Source: a virus
IMG/VR virus record: IMGVR_UViG_3300017739_003074
Location: 1 to 25,710 of that record
Strand: one strand, 5' to 3'
Length of the DNA stretch: 25,710 bases
In this document: positions 13,170 through 20,786 of the stretch, piece by piece
Numbering within the stretch: the first letter of the stretch is position 1
Layout of the letters: each line of letters opens with the position of its first letter
Made by a program: the position numbers and the translations under genes
The notes under the pieces: generated by a model
Seen by the model: the letters and a program-made list of their open reading frames with translations, nothing else
Database searches by the model: none
What the model was told of the DNA's origin: nothing

Positions 13170-15322
13170 CCATATAGTGAATGTATATGTTCACTTTGGC
13201 GAATATGATTATCTATAGGGTCTTTTCCATAAATATTCATTGTAGTATCATGTATAAAAGGATTAATTGAATTAAAACTTTGTAGATTGGTCTCTCGTTT
13301 AGGTCCAACAAAATCATCTTTTGTATCATTCATTTCATCAACTTTATTTTTTATCTCTTCAAAAGGCACAATCTCTAACATATCTTGGAATTTTATAAAA
13401 TCTTCTTCACTTAAATCATTCATCAAACCACCATATATTTTTGTTATAGCATCATCAGCGTATGTATCAGCGAAATATGAGACTCCAGCTGCTCCTAAAC
13501 TGGTAAGACCAAAAGAAATCGCACCTGGGATAGAAAAAGAGAATGGAGCGCTAGCCAGTTTAGCTCTAGCAAAAAATGTTCCAAAAGCACCGAGACCACC
13601 AGCAGTCGCACCAGCGATTTCTCCGGCTTTCTCTGCATTGAAAATACTCATTAATGTATCGTATTCATCTCCAGTCATTGGTCGAGGAATAGGTTCACCT
13701 GGAAATATGTAATGAAGTTTTGGACTTGGTATCATGGTATTAGATTCTTGATCATAAATTAATGTTGATTGTAATGCTTCAATTTTATCATCTACTGTGC
13801 CCATACCAATAAATGCATCTAGTCCTACAACTGCTATTGGAGCTCCAACTCTGAATGCATTTCCGAAAAATCTTTTTAATCTGGCGGAGTTTCCTTTAGT
13901 TTTTGTATCACTTGTTGCAACTGCATCTAAATCAAGTTCAGTCTGAACTGGTCCACCTGTTAAAATAGCTTGAACAGTTCTTTGAGCCGCCTTATAGATT
14001 TTTGTTCTCTTGTCTGGATTATTCCTCATTATCTCTTGATTCGTTTTCAAAATATCTTCTGTTGATTTTAGAGGAATACTTGTTGATGTAGCTACAGTAT
14101 TACCAGCACTGCTGATTAATTTTTGGTTAGCGGCAGCTGCCTTTGCAGTTGCCATAGCGGCTTGTATAGTGCCACCTTTCATCAATGCTCCGATACCATT
14201 TATTATAAAGGCACCTAGAGATGTAATATTACCTGAAAATACATTACTAATAGAGGCGCCAAGTCCAAGCAATATGGCTATCACACCAGCCAACATACCC
14301 ATACTTGCTTTACTTCTTATTCCTGCACTTTTATTTTCTTTTTTATCTTCGTCTAAAAGGTCTTCTAATATTTCAGTTTGTTCTTCTTGTTGTTCGAGAG
14401 TTTGCAAATTCATTGCTTCTTCTTCTCTTAATTCGTCTTTATATCTTTCAAAATCATCTCTCTCATCTAGAGCAGGCAAGGCATCTCTTATCGTTGTTCT
14501 AAATCTATCATAGACACTATCGGCTAAAATCACTTCATCTGACGACCCGCCACTAATATCAGAACTATCTTCTACTCGCATTTCTCCTGATTCAATTGCC
14601 TTTGCAATTGCATCTTCTGGTGTTTCAGTGGTACCAAGACCCTTAAACATACCACCTATTTTACCAGCAAAATCACCTACAGCTCTAAATGAACCTACAA
14701 AAATATCAAATACACCTTTAGCTTTGCTAAAAGTTGTTTTAACAGCATTTACTACAGGACCTAATGCACCCATACCATCTGTAAGGTTTGCAAAACCTTC
14801 TTTAACTTGATCTACTCCAGAATCTACCCCACCTGATACAAAATTCATAGTGCTTGATTTGAGAGAATCAGCTATTTTCATTATACCGTCTGGATTTCTG
14901 GTATCAAAATAATTTGACAACTTCATTAAATTGTCACTGGCTAATTGGCCGATTTTATCTTTAAAAGAAACATTTTTCATGTAATCTTTCATCAACTCGG
15001 CAGTTTCTCTAGTTCCTTTGTATTGTTCTATTAACTGTTGTCTTTGTTCTTCTGTTATGGTTTTAATTTCTTTTATCTGTTCAAGTGATAAATTCTTTAA
15101 TTCCCCTATAGCAGATGTAGTATCTTTGATTGCATCAGTTTCTTTGTAGATAGCCTTTTCGATCATCGTAGTAGATTGATCTTCATTCTCATCTAAGTTT
15201 TCTATTCTTTTTGTTGTTTCTTTTTGATCTTTTTGTAAATCGTTAATTTCAACGATTAAAGAACCTAGTAGTGTAGCTGGATCGTTTCCGAAAGCTGGAT
15301 TTGGTAATGTTCTTGTAGCCAT
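13166..15322 (-). CDS. Tail tape measure protein (gp29 position)
   Basis: A 718-aa protein, the longest in the window, following gp26 and gp51-like genes as T4 gp29 does. Residues about 20-115 are charged heptad-like helix, followed by Gly/Ala-rich amphipathic helices (FKDKIGQLASDNLMKLSNYF; DFAGKIGGMFKGLG), hydrophobic stretches (GMLAGVIAILLGLGASISNVF about 345-366; GAISFGLTSLGAAGVSYFA about 620), and a Gly-rich AGEIAGATAGGLGAFGTFFA. This make-up is typical of tape measures that set tail length and leave with the DNA. T4 gp29 is 590 aa, so a somewhat longer tail is expected. The homology to gp29 itself is not clear by eye. A late promoter abuts its ATG. Confidence 0.8.
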   Translation of the reverse strand: MATRTLPNPAFGNDPATLLGSLIVEINDLQKDQKETTKRIENLDENEDQSTTMIEKAIYKETDAIKDTTSAIGELKNLSLEQIKEIKTITEEQRQQLIEQYKGTRETAELMKDYMKNVSFKDKIGQLASDNLMKLSNYFDTRNPDGIMKIADSLKSSTMNFVSGGVDSGVDQVKEGFANLTDGMGALGPVVNAVKTTFSKAKGVFDIFVGSFRAVGDFAGKIGGMFKGLGTTETPEDAIAKAIESGEMRVEDSSDISGGSSDEVILADSVYDRFRTTIRDALPALDERDDFERYKDELREEEAMNLQTLEQQEEQTEILEDLLDEDKKENKSAGIRSKASMGMLAGVIAILLGLGASISNVFSGNITSLGAFIINGIGALMKGGTIQAAMATAKAAAANQKLISSAGNTVATSTSIPLKSTEDILKTNQEIMRNNPDKRTKIYKAAQRTVQAILTGGPVQTELDLDAVATSDTKTKGNSARLKRFFGNAFRVGAPIAVVGLDAFIGMGTVDDKIEALQSTLIYDQESNTMIPSPKLHYIFPGEPIPRPMTGDEYDTLMSIFNAEKAGEIAGATAGGLGAFGTFFARAKLASAPFSFSIPGAISFGLTSLGAAGVSYFADTYADDAITKIYGGLMNDLSEEDFIKFQDMLEIVPFEEIKNKVDEMNDTKDDFVGPKRETNLQSFNSINPFIHDTTMNIYGKDPIDNHIRQSEHIHSLYG
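13176..13195. terminator. Weak hairpin at the convergent junction
   Basis: Inverted repeat AGTGAA-8-TTCACT (13176-13181, 13190-13195) just after the plus-strand stop and inside the last codons of the minus-strand gene. A 6-bp stem without a strong T-run, so it is at best a weak bidirectional terminator. Confidence 0.3.
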
Positions 15323-15327
15323 TATAC

Positions 15328-15335
15328 TATTTATT
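15328..15335 (-). promoter_or_regulatory. Late promoter AATAAATA for the tape measure gene
   Basis: On the minus strand AATAAATA is followed by five bases (GTATA) and the tape-measure ATG, the same spacing as at 4927-4940. No Shine-Dalgarno is present between promoter and ATG. It overlaps the TAA of the preceding gene. Confidence 0.65.
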
Positions 15336-15730
15336 TACCTGTGTTTTCTATCTTTGCCATCAAAAGCTTTTCCTGCTTCTGATATACCAAAGGCACCTAG
15401 TGTCACAACAACAAACGATGTATAGATTGTTTCGGAAACTTTTAAGTCCATATCCCATACGATAGCAGTCACTAAGTCTGCTATACCGAATACAGTCATA
15501 AGAATAAAAGATATAAAACCTATGATAGATTTTTCATTAATGTCATTGTCATCTAAAAACAAATCCATCATTTTTCTTTTAGGTGGTGCAAGTTGAGCTT
15601 TGGCTTTACGAGCCTCTTCTTGCATCTCTTTAATTTTGTCTTCTTGCTCATCGAGTTGGTCGATAAGTGCCATATACTTATCTAAATCTATCTCGACTTC
15701 ATTTCTGTCATTATCGTTATCTTTAGCCAT
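15335..15730 (-). CDS. Membrane protein with coiled coil, in tail block
   Basis: A 131-aa protein: Asp-rich start (MAKDNDNDRNEVEIDLDKYM), a heptad-like helix (LIDQLDEQEDKIKEMQEEARKAKAQL, about 23-48), then two hydrophobic segments (SIIGFISFILMTVFGIADLV about 68-90; IYTSFVVVTLGAFGISEA about 101-118) and a basic tail. It has AAGGAA before its ATG. A membrane protein between tail chaperones and tape measure is unusual; a holin or a membrane-contact factor for DNA entry are options, but neither is shown. Confidence 0.75.
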   Translation of the reverse strand: MAKDNDNDRNEVEIDLDKYMALIDQLDEQEDKIKEMQEEARKAKAQLAPPKRKMMDLFLDDNDINEKSIIGFISFILMTVFGIADLVTAIVWDMDLKVSETIYTSFVVVTLGAFGISEAGKAFDGKDRKHR

Positions 15731-15732
15731 AA

Positions 15733-15927
15733 TTATTTCCTTTTATTATTAAGAGCCTTTATTCTTTCATTCTCTTTTTCAATATGTTGCATCAGAAGAT
15801 TTATGTAAATTTCCCTTTCCCATGGTAACATATTTTCTAATTCAGTTAATGAGTAATTGTGAGTTTGCATTAACTGAAAATTTGTTTTATAATAATTTTC
15901 TAATGTATCATGTGAAAGGGTTATCAA
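15733..15927 (-). CDS. gp51-like ORF, probably the frameshift extension of gp26
   Basis: A 64-codon frame that can be read from a TTG made by the last T's of a T8 run; no ATG occurs until residue 19 and no ribosome-binding site precedes either. The protein has ENYYKTNFQLMQTHNYSLTELENMLPWEREIYINLL and a charged helical tail. The M-L-P-W-E-R-E-x-Y motif is typical of small T4-like gp51/tail-assembly-chaperone C-terminal parts. It lies in the -1 frame relative to gp26 and overlaps its stop. Most likely it is made as a C-terminal extension of gp26 by -1 frameshifting; independent initiation at TTG is the alternative. Confidence 0.72.
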   Translation of the reverse strand: MITLSHDTLENYYKTNFQLMQTHNYSLTELENMLPWEREIYINLLMQHIEKENERIKALNNKRK

Positions 15928-16622
15928 AAAAAAGATTGTAAACCTTTCAAATTTATTTTATTCTCCGTGCCACAATTTGAACATTTATATTCGATGTTTT
16001 TTTCTAATGATGGCAAGTCATTAAAAAAATTCATAATTTCTGCGAACTGGTCAAGTGTAAGACTCTCAATAAAATTGTTTATCTCACTATCTGGAAAATC
16101 TTTTAGTTCATATATTTCACTTTCATCGTAAATTCTAACCATATTAGTTCTTAGTAATGGTTTTATTGCATCTACTTCTTGCAGTTCATCGACTATCAAG
16201 GCACTGCCGGCAGTCGGAAACTCTAACTCTATCATCAGACTATCACTAATTTGAATTTTATTTTCAGGTAATTTATCTGTATCTATTTTAATACTTTCTA
16301 AATCAACTGTTATGTCATGTTTATGTTGACAATTTTGACATTGTAGACCAATTTTAGATGTTTCACCTATAGATCGCATTCTTATTTGCAAAAATAGATA
16401 TTCTAAATCAACCATTGGTAATTTCAATGCATCAATTTTATCAAAAGTCACATGTGAAATTATATCACATATTGCATCAAATATTTCTTTTGCATTTTTT
16501 CCTTCTCTAGCCATCATCAAATTCTTTTGTTCTTTGACTAGAAATGGTCTAAATTTAACATTCTGTTTAGACAACGGCAAATGTGTATTAAAATTCGGTG
16601 TCTCTTGAACAGGTAATTTCAT
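15924..16622 (-). CDS. 26: gp26 baseplate hub assembly protein
   Basis: A 232-aa protein of the T4 baseplate-hub/gp26 type (Pfam T4_baseplate). N-terminus VQETPNFNTHLPLSKQNVKFRPFLVKEQKNLMMA is the family signature (P-F-x-V-K-E-x-K-x-L). Two CxxC pairs, Cys95/98 (LQCQNCQHKHD) and Cys214/217 (KCSNCGTEN), can form one zinc ribbon from distant halves. In T4, gp26 is needed for hub assembly. The gene order gp54-gp26-gp51-like-...-tape measure supports the call. GAGG lies before its ATG. The last seven codons contain the slippery T-run, so a longer gp26-gp51 product is predicted. Confidence 0.85.
   Translation of the reverse strand: MKLPVQETPNFNTHLPLSKQNVKFRPFLVKEQKNLMMAREGKNAKEIFDAICDIISHVTFDKIDALKLPMVDLEYLFLQIRMRSIGETSKIGLQCQNCQHKHDITVDLESIKIDTDKLPENKIQISDSLMIELEFPTAGSALIVDELQEVDAIKPLLRTNMVRIYDESEIYELKDFPDSEINNFIESLTLDQFAEIMNFFNDLPSLEKNIEYKCSNCGTENKINLKGLQSFF
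15927..15933 (-). other. Putative -1 ribosomal frameshift site (T TTT TTT)
   Basis: On the minus strand gp26 ends CAA-TCT-TTT-TTT-TGA. The heptamer T-TTT-TTT is in the right phase for tandem -1 slippage and sits directly before the stop. After slipping, reading continues TTG-ATA-ACC into the gp51-like frame. The run is eight T's in total. Confidence 0.65.
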
Positions 16623-16636
16623 AATTAATCCTCTAT

Positions 16637-16644
16637 TATTTAAT
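16637..16644 (-). promoter_or_regulatory. Late-promoter variant ATTAAATA before gp26
   Basis: On the minus strand, ATTAAATA differs at one position from NATAAATA and lies 14 nt before the gp26 ATG, with GAGG in between. A similar GTTAAATA precedes gp53. Weak evidence. Confidence 0.25.
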
Positions 16645-17575
16645 CAAAAATACCGCCGAGTTTAGCGAGTCTATCACTAAATCTCTGCAAGGTATTATTA
16701 GCACTATTGCCTTCTCGACCAAACACTGAAAGGTTTGTTATGTCTAGTAAAGCGTCTAGAGCTCTTCTTCCTTTATTTAGTCCATTCACCACAGGCGTAT
16801 TATGATAAGTTGTTGAAAAGGTCCTAAATGCAAATGTGCATTCAAATTGTAAAATAGAATCAGTCTGATCATATGCTAATGACATAGGATTATATGAGAT
16901 TGGGAAGGCACTCTCTAATTTATATGATAATCCTGGATTTGCTGAATTTGACATGGTCATAATTTCGATTTGACCAATGTAATCGTTATAATATGAAAAC
17001 ATAGGATTTATAGATGAACCTTGCGTATTAAAATCATTATTTTCATCCTTTTTACCACCTGAAAAAATGGCACCTAACCATGCATCTATGATATATCTAT
17101 CTGCAAAATTAGAGTCACACAAAAAAGTAAATGATACTTCTTGTCCGTCCATAGAAAGTTGATAAGGTCTTTTTTCTGTTGGTCCATATGGAGACCAATC
17201 GGCCGACTCTAATTGACGACCTGGTAATGTTGCATTAATACATCTAATACCTTCTAAATTTATGTTTAGATTAGGACAATATAAGTTTACACTATATCTG
17301 TTTGGTCTTGCACCTTGATCAAAATTATATCTGAGAGTATCAATTTTAAAACCTTTTTTTCTTTCTCGTCTTGTCTGTCTATCATTCTGTTCTTCTATAT
17401 CTTTACTTATTGCTTCTATACCTGCTTTAGCATTTGATTTCAATTCAGATTTAATATCAGCTGTTATCATTGCATTGATATCCTGGTCGATAGTGATATC
17501 AGGTATTCTTATTCGTTTAGCTACTACTTCTACATCTTCTATGACTGAATTATTAGCCTTATATCTGTTAGCCAT
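16640..17575 (-). CDS. 54: gp54 baseplate tail-tube initiator
   Basis: A 311-aa protein (T4 gp54: 320) of the tail-tube fold. After a charged helical N-terminus it shows RPNRYSVNLYCPN, then CINATLPGRQLESADWSPYG and KRPYQLSMDGQEVSFTFLCD, followed by FADRYIIDAWLGAIF and YYNDYIGQIEIMTMS, and an ESAFPISYNPMSLAYDQTDSILQFECTFAF segment. This is the gp19/gp54 tube pattern (A-T-L-P-G, then Y-x-x-Y-x-G-x-I). gp54 starts the tail tube on the gp48-capped hub. AGGAAA precedes the ATG; it overlaps the 197-aa gene by 8 bp. Tail-tube proteins of the same fold are an alternative, but the long N-terminus and position favour gp54. Confidence 0.8.
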   Translation of the reverse strand: MANRYKANNSVIEDVEVVAKRIRIPDITIDQDINAMITADIKSELKSNAKAGIEAISKDIEEQNDRQTRRERKKGFKIDTLRYNFDQGARPNRYSVNLYCPNLNINLEGIRCINATLPGRQLESADWSPYGPTEKRPYQLSMDGQEVSFTFLCDSNFADRYIIDAWLGAIFSGGKKDENNDFNTQGSSINPMFSYYNDYIGQIEIMTMSNSANPGLSYKLESAFPISYNPMSLAYDQTDSILQFECTFAFRTFSTTYHNTPVVNGLNKGRRALDALLDITNLSVFGREGNSANNTLQRFSDRLAKLGGIFD

Positions 17576-18161
17576 TTACTTTTTTCCTGCTTTGTTTATA
17601 TACTTCTGTTATACTTTGTTTTTGAAATCTTGCCAATGGTAACATTGCAACAGTATCCCAATGATCTGGTGTTACCTCTAAGGCCTCGCCTTTAACATGT
17701 GAAGCGAGATATCTTTTTAAACATGGTTTAGCCCATTTTAATTTAGATGCAGATTTTAATATATCATATGACATACGAATACGAGTCTGTATATCGTCTG
17801 CATCTTCATCGTCTTTTATTGCATACTCATATAATGCATCTAGTAAAGTTATACGATATCTAGGTGGTATGTAATGAAGATTTAAACCCATAAAACCATT
17901 TTCTTCAAGTGATAAAATTAAAGTCACAGGAAATATATCATAATAAGGTAATACTTCTGCATATTTAGGGTCATAAAAATAATTATACATACGACCTATT
18001 AAGTATCTATTAGTCTTATTGAATGTAGACTTATTATAAAAACTATTTACATTGACTCTAGTGCCTTGCATTTGATTTCTCAACCAAGTAAGACTTTCTT
18101 CTGATCTTGTTCTAAATTCAGAGGGCCTTTGATTTTGATATTTTTCTAATAGGCTTATCAT
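17568..18161 (-). CDS. Conserved T4-like virion-module protein (gp2-like?)
   Basis: A 197-aa protein with a strongly patterned core: LIGRMYNYFYDPKYAEVLPYYDIFPVTLIL, then GFMGLNLHYIPPRYRITLLDALYEYA and a C-terminal PCLKRYLASHV. The signature (G-R-M-Y...Y-D-P-K...L-P-Y-Y-D-x-F-P...G-x-N-L-H-Y) is shared by proteins found in many marine and related T4-like phages; I recall some annotated as gp2 DNA end protector, which I cannot confirm. It lies directly upstream of gp54 and behind a late promoter, so it is a late structural or assembly protein. Confidence 0.8.
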   Translation of the reverse strand: MISLLEKYQNQRPSEFRTRSEESLTWLRNQMQGTRVNVNSFYNKSTFNKTNRYLIGRMYNYFYDPKYAEVLPYYDIFPVTLILSLEENGFMGLNLHYIPPRYRITLLDALYEYAIKDDEDADDIQTRIRMSYDILKSASKLKWAKPCLKRYLASHVKGEALEVTPDHWDTVAMLPLARFQKQSITEVYKQSRKKVNG

Positions 18162-18167
18162 ACCTAT

Positions 18168-18175
18168 TATTTATG
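18168..18175 (-). promoter_or_regulatory. Late promoter CATAAATA for the gp54-gp26 block
   Basis: On the minus strand CATAAATA, then six bases (ATAGGT), then ATG. It immediately follows the TAG stop of the upstream 295-aa gene, dividing the sugar cassette from the tail genes. Confidence 0.6.
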
Positions 18176-19063
18176 CTAGTTTGTATAGATAACGAAGTTT
18201 TCTTTTACAACCTTTTCAGATGAATAAGGATATAGGGCAAGAAGATGTATTAAGTCTTGTTTTTTGAATTTGTAATTACCACTGTCAATGATTACACCTT
18301 TTGATTCTGATGTATCATCTGGTGAGTAATAGTTTGGTCTGATATACTCAAAGACATCATCTTCACAATCACCTATCAATATAGGTTTTTGAAAGTTAAA
18401 CATTGCACGAATACTTTGAACAGAACCTACAATGTCTTTTCTTTCTTCTTGCATATGCATTTCAAGTATTTGGCCATTATCATTAACTGCAAATATTTCT
18501 TTATCTGCTTTCTTAAAAATTTCATGCCATTCTTCGAATGATAATGGTGATCTTGGCCAACCAGAATTGGCCTCGGAAAATTTGTTATGTCTGTCCCAAA
18601 CAATAATTTTTTCATCGTATGCCTGTAGATATGAATGTGCATGTATACGAGAACAACCTGGATGCACGAACATATGATTTCCTTCTGTTAGTGCCTGCAT
18701 TGTAGAATGTAGACCAACAGTATTATATTGTTCTATAAGATACATAATCTTACAACAATGGTATAACATATTCTGTTCATTGTCAGCAGTTTGTTCAGAG
18801 AAGTTTTGCATGTCTATTGAATTGCCGTCTATACCTTTAATCAAAGCAATAACATGTTCTAAAAGTTTTTCTGTGCCATATCTTTGTGTGTTAGGTCCAT
18901 AAAGACCAACATTAATACATTCTTGTAATGTGACAAGATAAGGTTTTGAATGTCCAGATATGTAATCAAAACAATCTTTAGTTTCAGTAGTTATTGTAAA
19001 ATATCTTTTGAACTTTTCAAAATTGACATTGTTATTCATTGGTGTAATATCAATTATAGGCAT
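18176..19063 (-). CDS. Unknown 295-aa protein linked to the Kdo cassette
   Basis: Not recognised. Features: FDYISGHSKPYLVTLQECIN near the start, LLEHVIALIKGIDGNSIDM, a Cys-Cys helix, and HMFVHPGCSRIHAHSYLQAY with IIVWDRHNKF around residues 130-160. An H-P-G-x-S-R motif with following His residues suggests a binding or catalytic site. A strong GAGGAG precedes its ATG, and it overlaps kdsB by 14 bp, so it is co-expressed with the sugar genes. A glycosyl-transfer or sugar-processing role is only inferred from that. Confidence 0.75.
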   Translation of the reverse strand: MPIIDITPMNNNVNFEKFKRYFTITTETKDCFDYISGHSKPYLVTLQECINVGLYGPNTQRYGTEKLLEHVIALIKGIDGNSIDMQNFSEQTADNEQNMLYHCCKIMYLIEQYNTVGLHSTMQALTEGNHMFVHPGCSRIHAHSYLQAYDEKIIVWDRHNKFSEANSGWPRSPLSFEEWHEIFKKADKEIFAVNDNGQILEMHMQEERKDIVGSVQSIRAMFNFQKPILIGDCEDDVFEYIRPNYYSPDDTSESKGVIIDSGNYKFKKQDLIHLLALYPYSSEKVVKENFVIYTN

Positions 19064-19802
19064 TTAAAAACTCCTCGACTCTTTTTAAGTCATCTTGTGT
19101 ATCTACGGATAATCCGTGATCTTCTACTTCTATCATTTTAATTGCAAAACCATTTTCAATGTATCTCAACATTTCTACTGATTCTGCTTTTTCTAATTCG
19201 CCAACTTCTAGTTCTACAAACAATTCTAACATATGACGATTGAATGCATATAGACCTAATTGTTGTTTGAAAGGCACCTCTTCTTTCTTATGAAAAGGTA
19301 TACCAAATCTTGAATAGTAAACTGCATTGTTGCTCAGATCAGTCACAACTTTTACAACATTACTATCATGTAATTTATAATTATCATTGACATAGACATA
19401 CGCATTACCAATACCAATAGACTTATCAAACTGTTCTACTAAAGTATCTATTGCATCAGGATTGATTAGTGGTTCATCGCCTTGAATGTTTACGAATACA
19501 TCACCGTCAATCAACTCGATCGCTTTCGCACATCTGTCTGTTCCAGAACGCACATCATCATCTATTACTATGCAACGCATTTCATGTTTTGCACAATACT
19601 CATTTACTTTTTGATTGTCAGTTAATACTACAACTGTATCTAATTTTTCTGATGCACATGCCTGGTCGTAAACTCTACGAATCATTGGCACGCCATTAAT
19701 TAACGCCAAAGGTTTACCTTCGAAACGAGTCGAATGCCACCTTGCTGGTATTAATCCAACAACGAGTTTAGATTCTCTATCGATTTTACTGAGTGATCGC
19801 AT
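19050..19802 (-). CDS. kdsB: CMP-Kdo synthetase (KdsB)
   Basis: 3-deoxy-manno-octulosonate cytidylyltransferase, which makes CMP-Kdo from CTP and Kdo for lipopolysaccharide or capsule. A 250-aa protein, full length for the family. Motifs: GLIPARWHSTRFEGKPL (16-32) for CTP binding, SGTDRCAKA (86-94), VNIQGDEPLI (104-113) with the metal-binding Asp, and the late SVDTQDDLKRVE. The start at 19802 gives a 52-bp overlap with the phosphatase gene; no other start codon precedes the family core. Activated sugars of this type are rare outside cell-surface pathways, so the phage probably modifies the host surface or one of its own proteins. Confidence 0.9.
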   Translation of the reverse strand: MRSLSKIDRESKLVVGLIPARWHSTRFEGKPLALINGVPMIRRVYDQACASEKLDTVVVLTDNQKVNEYCAKHEMRCIVIDDDVRSGTDRCAKAIELIDGDVFVNIQGDEPLINPDAIDTLVEQFDKSIGIGNAYVYVNDNYKLHDSNVVKVVTDLSNNAVYYSRFGIPFHKKEEVPFKQQLGLYAFNRHMLELFVELEVGELEKAESVEMLRYIENGFAIKMIEVEDHGLSVDTQDDLKRVEEFLNAYN

Positions 19803-20344
19803 TTTCCATAACCATAACTTGCATGTATAAAGTCTATACCTGCCCTTGTAGCCGCTTCATAGTCGACTTGCATGTCTCCTATGTAGACTGCATCTTTAGG
19901 GTCAGTGTGTGTCATTGCAAGACAAAAAAGAATCTGATCTGGTGCTGGTTTGCCTCTCATACCTTTTTTAGGACTTACTACATAATTAAATTCTACATCT
20001 AAATGTTCTAGAATTACATTTGTTCTCTCAGCAGTCTTTGATGTGACTACTGCAATCTTACTATTCTTCTTTATTTCTTTTAATGTGTCTTCTACACCAT
20101 CGTAAAACTCTAAGCAATACTCCATGAGTTCTAAAGATGTCTTATCATAAGTGTGTTTGACTGCTTCAACATTTTCAACATTCAATTCTTTCATGATATC
20201 ACGAAAAGGTTTGCCTATCTGTTTAAAATAATCATCAAATGTTTGAGTTAATTTATGTTCTAACATGCATGTGTTCCATGATTGTTCCATCATGTGTTTA
20301 GAATCTATAATAACGCCGTCTAAGTCAAAAATATATGTTTTCAT
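19751..20344 (-). CDS. HAD-family phosphatase (PGP/beta-PGM-like)
   Basis: A 197-aa haloacid-dehalogenase-type hydrolase. Motif I is FDLDGVIID (6-14) with Asp7 and Asp9, motif II AVVTSKT, motif III lysine in RGKPAPD, motif IV YIGDMQVDYEAATRAG. A small helical cap lies between motifs I and II. Coupled to gp4 by ATGA and overlapping kdsB, so it could supply free Kdo from Kdo-8-phosphate or act on another sugar phosphate; the sequence is of the phosphoglycolate-phosphatase type and not the KdsC type, which leaves the substrate open. Confidence 0.85.
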   Translation of the reverse strand: MKTYIFDLDGVIIDSKHMMEQSWNTCMLEHKLTQTFDDYFKQIGKPFRDIMKELNVENVEAVKHTYDKTSLELMEYCLEFYDGVEDTLKEIKKNSKIAVVTSKTAERTNVILEHLDVEFNYVVSPKKGMRGKPAPDQILFCLAMTHTDPKDAVYIGDMQVDYEAATRAGIDFIHASYGYGKCDHSVKSIENLNSLLD

Positions 20345-20781
20345 TTTTTTGGTAGTAGTTGGTCTTCTGTAAGTATTCTAAAACTGTATCTTCTATCTTT
20401 ACAATACTCTTCAGCCGCTTTAAATTTTGCTTGATTTTTAATATATGTTGCAACTTCATTGAGATATCGTTTAGTTTTTCGCTTCGGTTGTTTCGGAGGC
20501 GAAAGATGTTTCTTCGGTTTTACTTCAATGATTTCACGAACTACTTTTTTATCCTTATTAATATATTTTACATAAAAATCGGGGAAATATCTATGGGTTT
20601 TTTGATCTAAAGGCGATTTATATGGTATTATTATCTCTTCACTGCCCCATTCTATGATTTTTGAGTTATTATCGCAGTAAACCATAAATCTTCGCTCCCA
20701 AAGTGAGCGATAAAAGATTTTTGTAGGGTCACCTCGATATTTTTTGTAATTCTTAGGTTTAAACTTACCACTATACGACAT
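20341..20781 (-). CDS. 4: gp4 head completion protein / nuclease
   Basis: T4 gp4 (also gp50/4) completes DNA-filled heads before tail joining. The 146-aa protein matches it throughout: NYKKYRGDPTKIFYRSLWERRFMVYCD, IIEWGSEEIIIPYKSPLD, THRYFPDFYVKY and IIEVKPKKHLSPPK. Glu29, Asp68, Glu86 and Lys88 make a PD-(D/E)XK (TnsA-like) nuclease site. It is the first gene of the minus-strand block, divergent from gp48. Its ATG overlaps the plus-strand late promoter of gp48. Confidence 0.93.
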   Translation of the reverse strand: MSYSGKFKPKNYKKYRGDPTKIFYRSLWERRFMVYCDNNSKIIEWGSEEIIIPYKSPLDQKTHRYFPDFYVKYINKDKKVVREIIEVKPKKHLSPPKQPKRKTKRYLNEVATYIKNQAKFKAAEEYCKDRRYSFRILTEDQLLPKK

Positions 20782-20786
20782 AAATA
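20779..20786 (+). promoter_or_regulatory. Late promoter CATAAATA for gp48
   Basis: Plus-strand CATAAATA, 28 nt before the gp48 ATG, with TAAGG as the ribosome-binding site. Its first three bases are the complement of the gp4 start codon. Confidence 0.6.

Noticed and set aside
13229-13236. CATAAATA on the plus strand near 13230, and similar copies near 7507 and 11312
   Set aside because: Inside coding regions with no gene start at a suitable distance; expected by chance in AT-rich sequence.
13287-13712. 141-codon plus-strand ORF inside the tape measure gene
   Set aside because: Antisense to a clear coding frame; low-complexity Ser/Pro/Ala composition typical of a shadow frame; no ribosome-binding site.
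14169-14810. Further plus-strand ORFs opposite the tape measure
   Set aside because: Same reason: complementary-strand shadows of a helical protein, with repetitive Ser/Leu or Pro composition.
18432-18677. 81-codon plus-strand ORF opposite the 295-aa gene
   Set aside because: Shadow frame; Cys/Ser-rich composition without a start signal.
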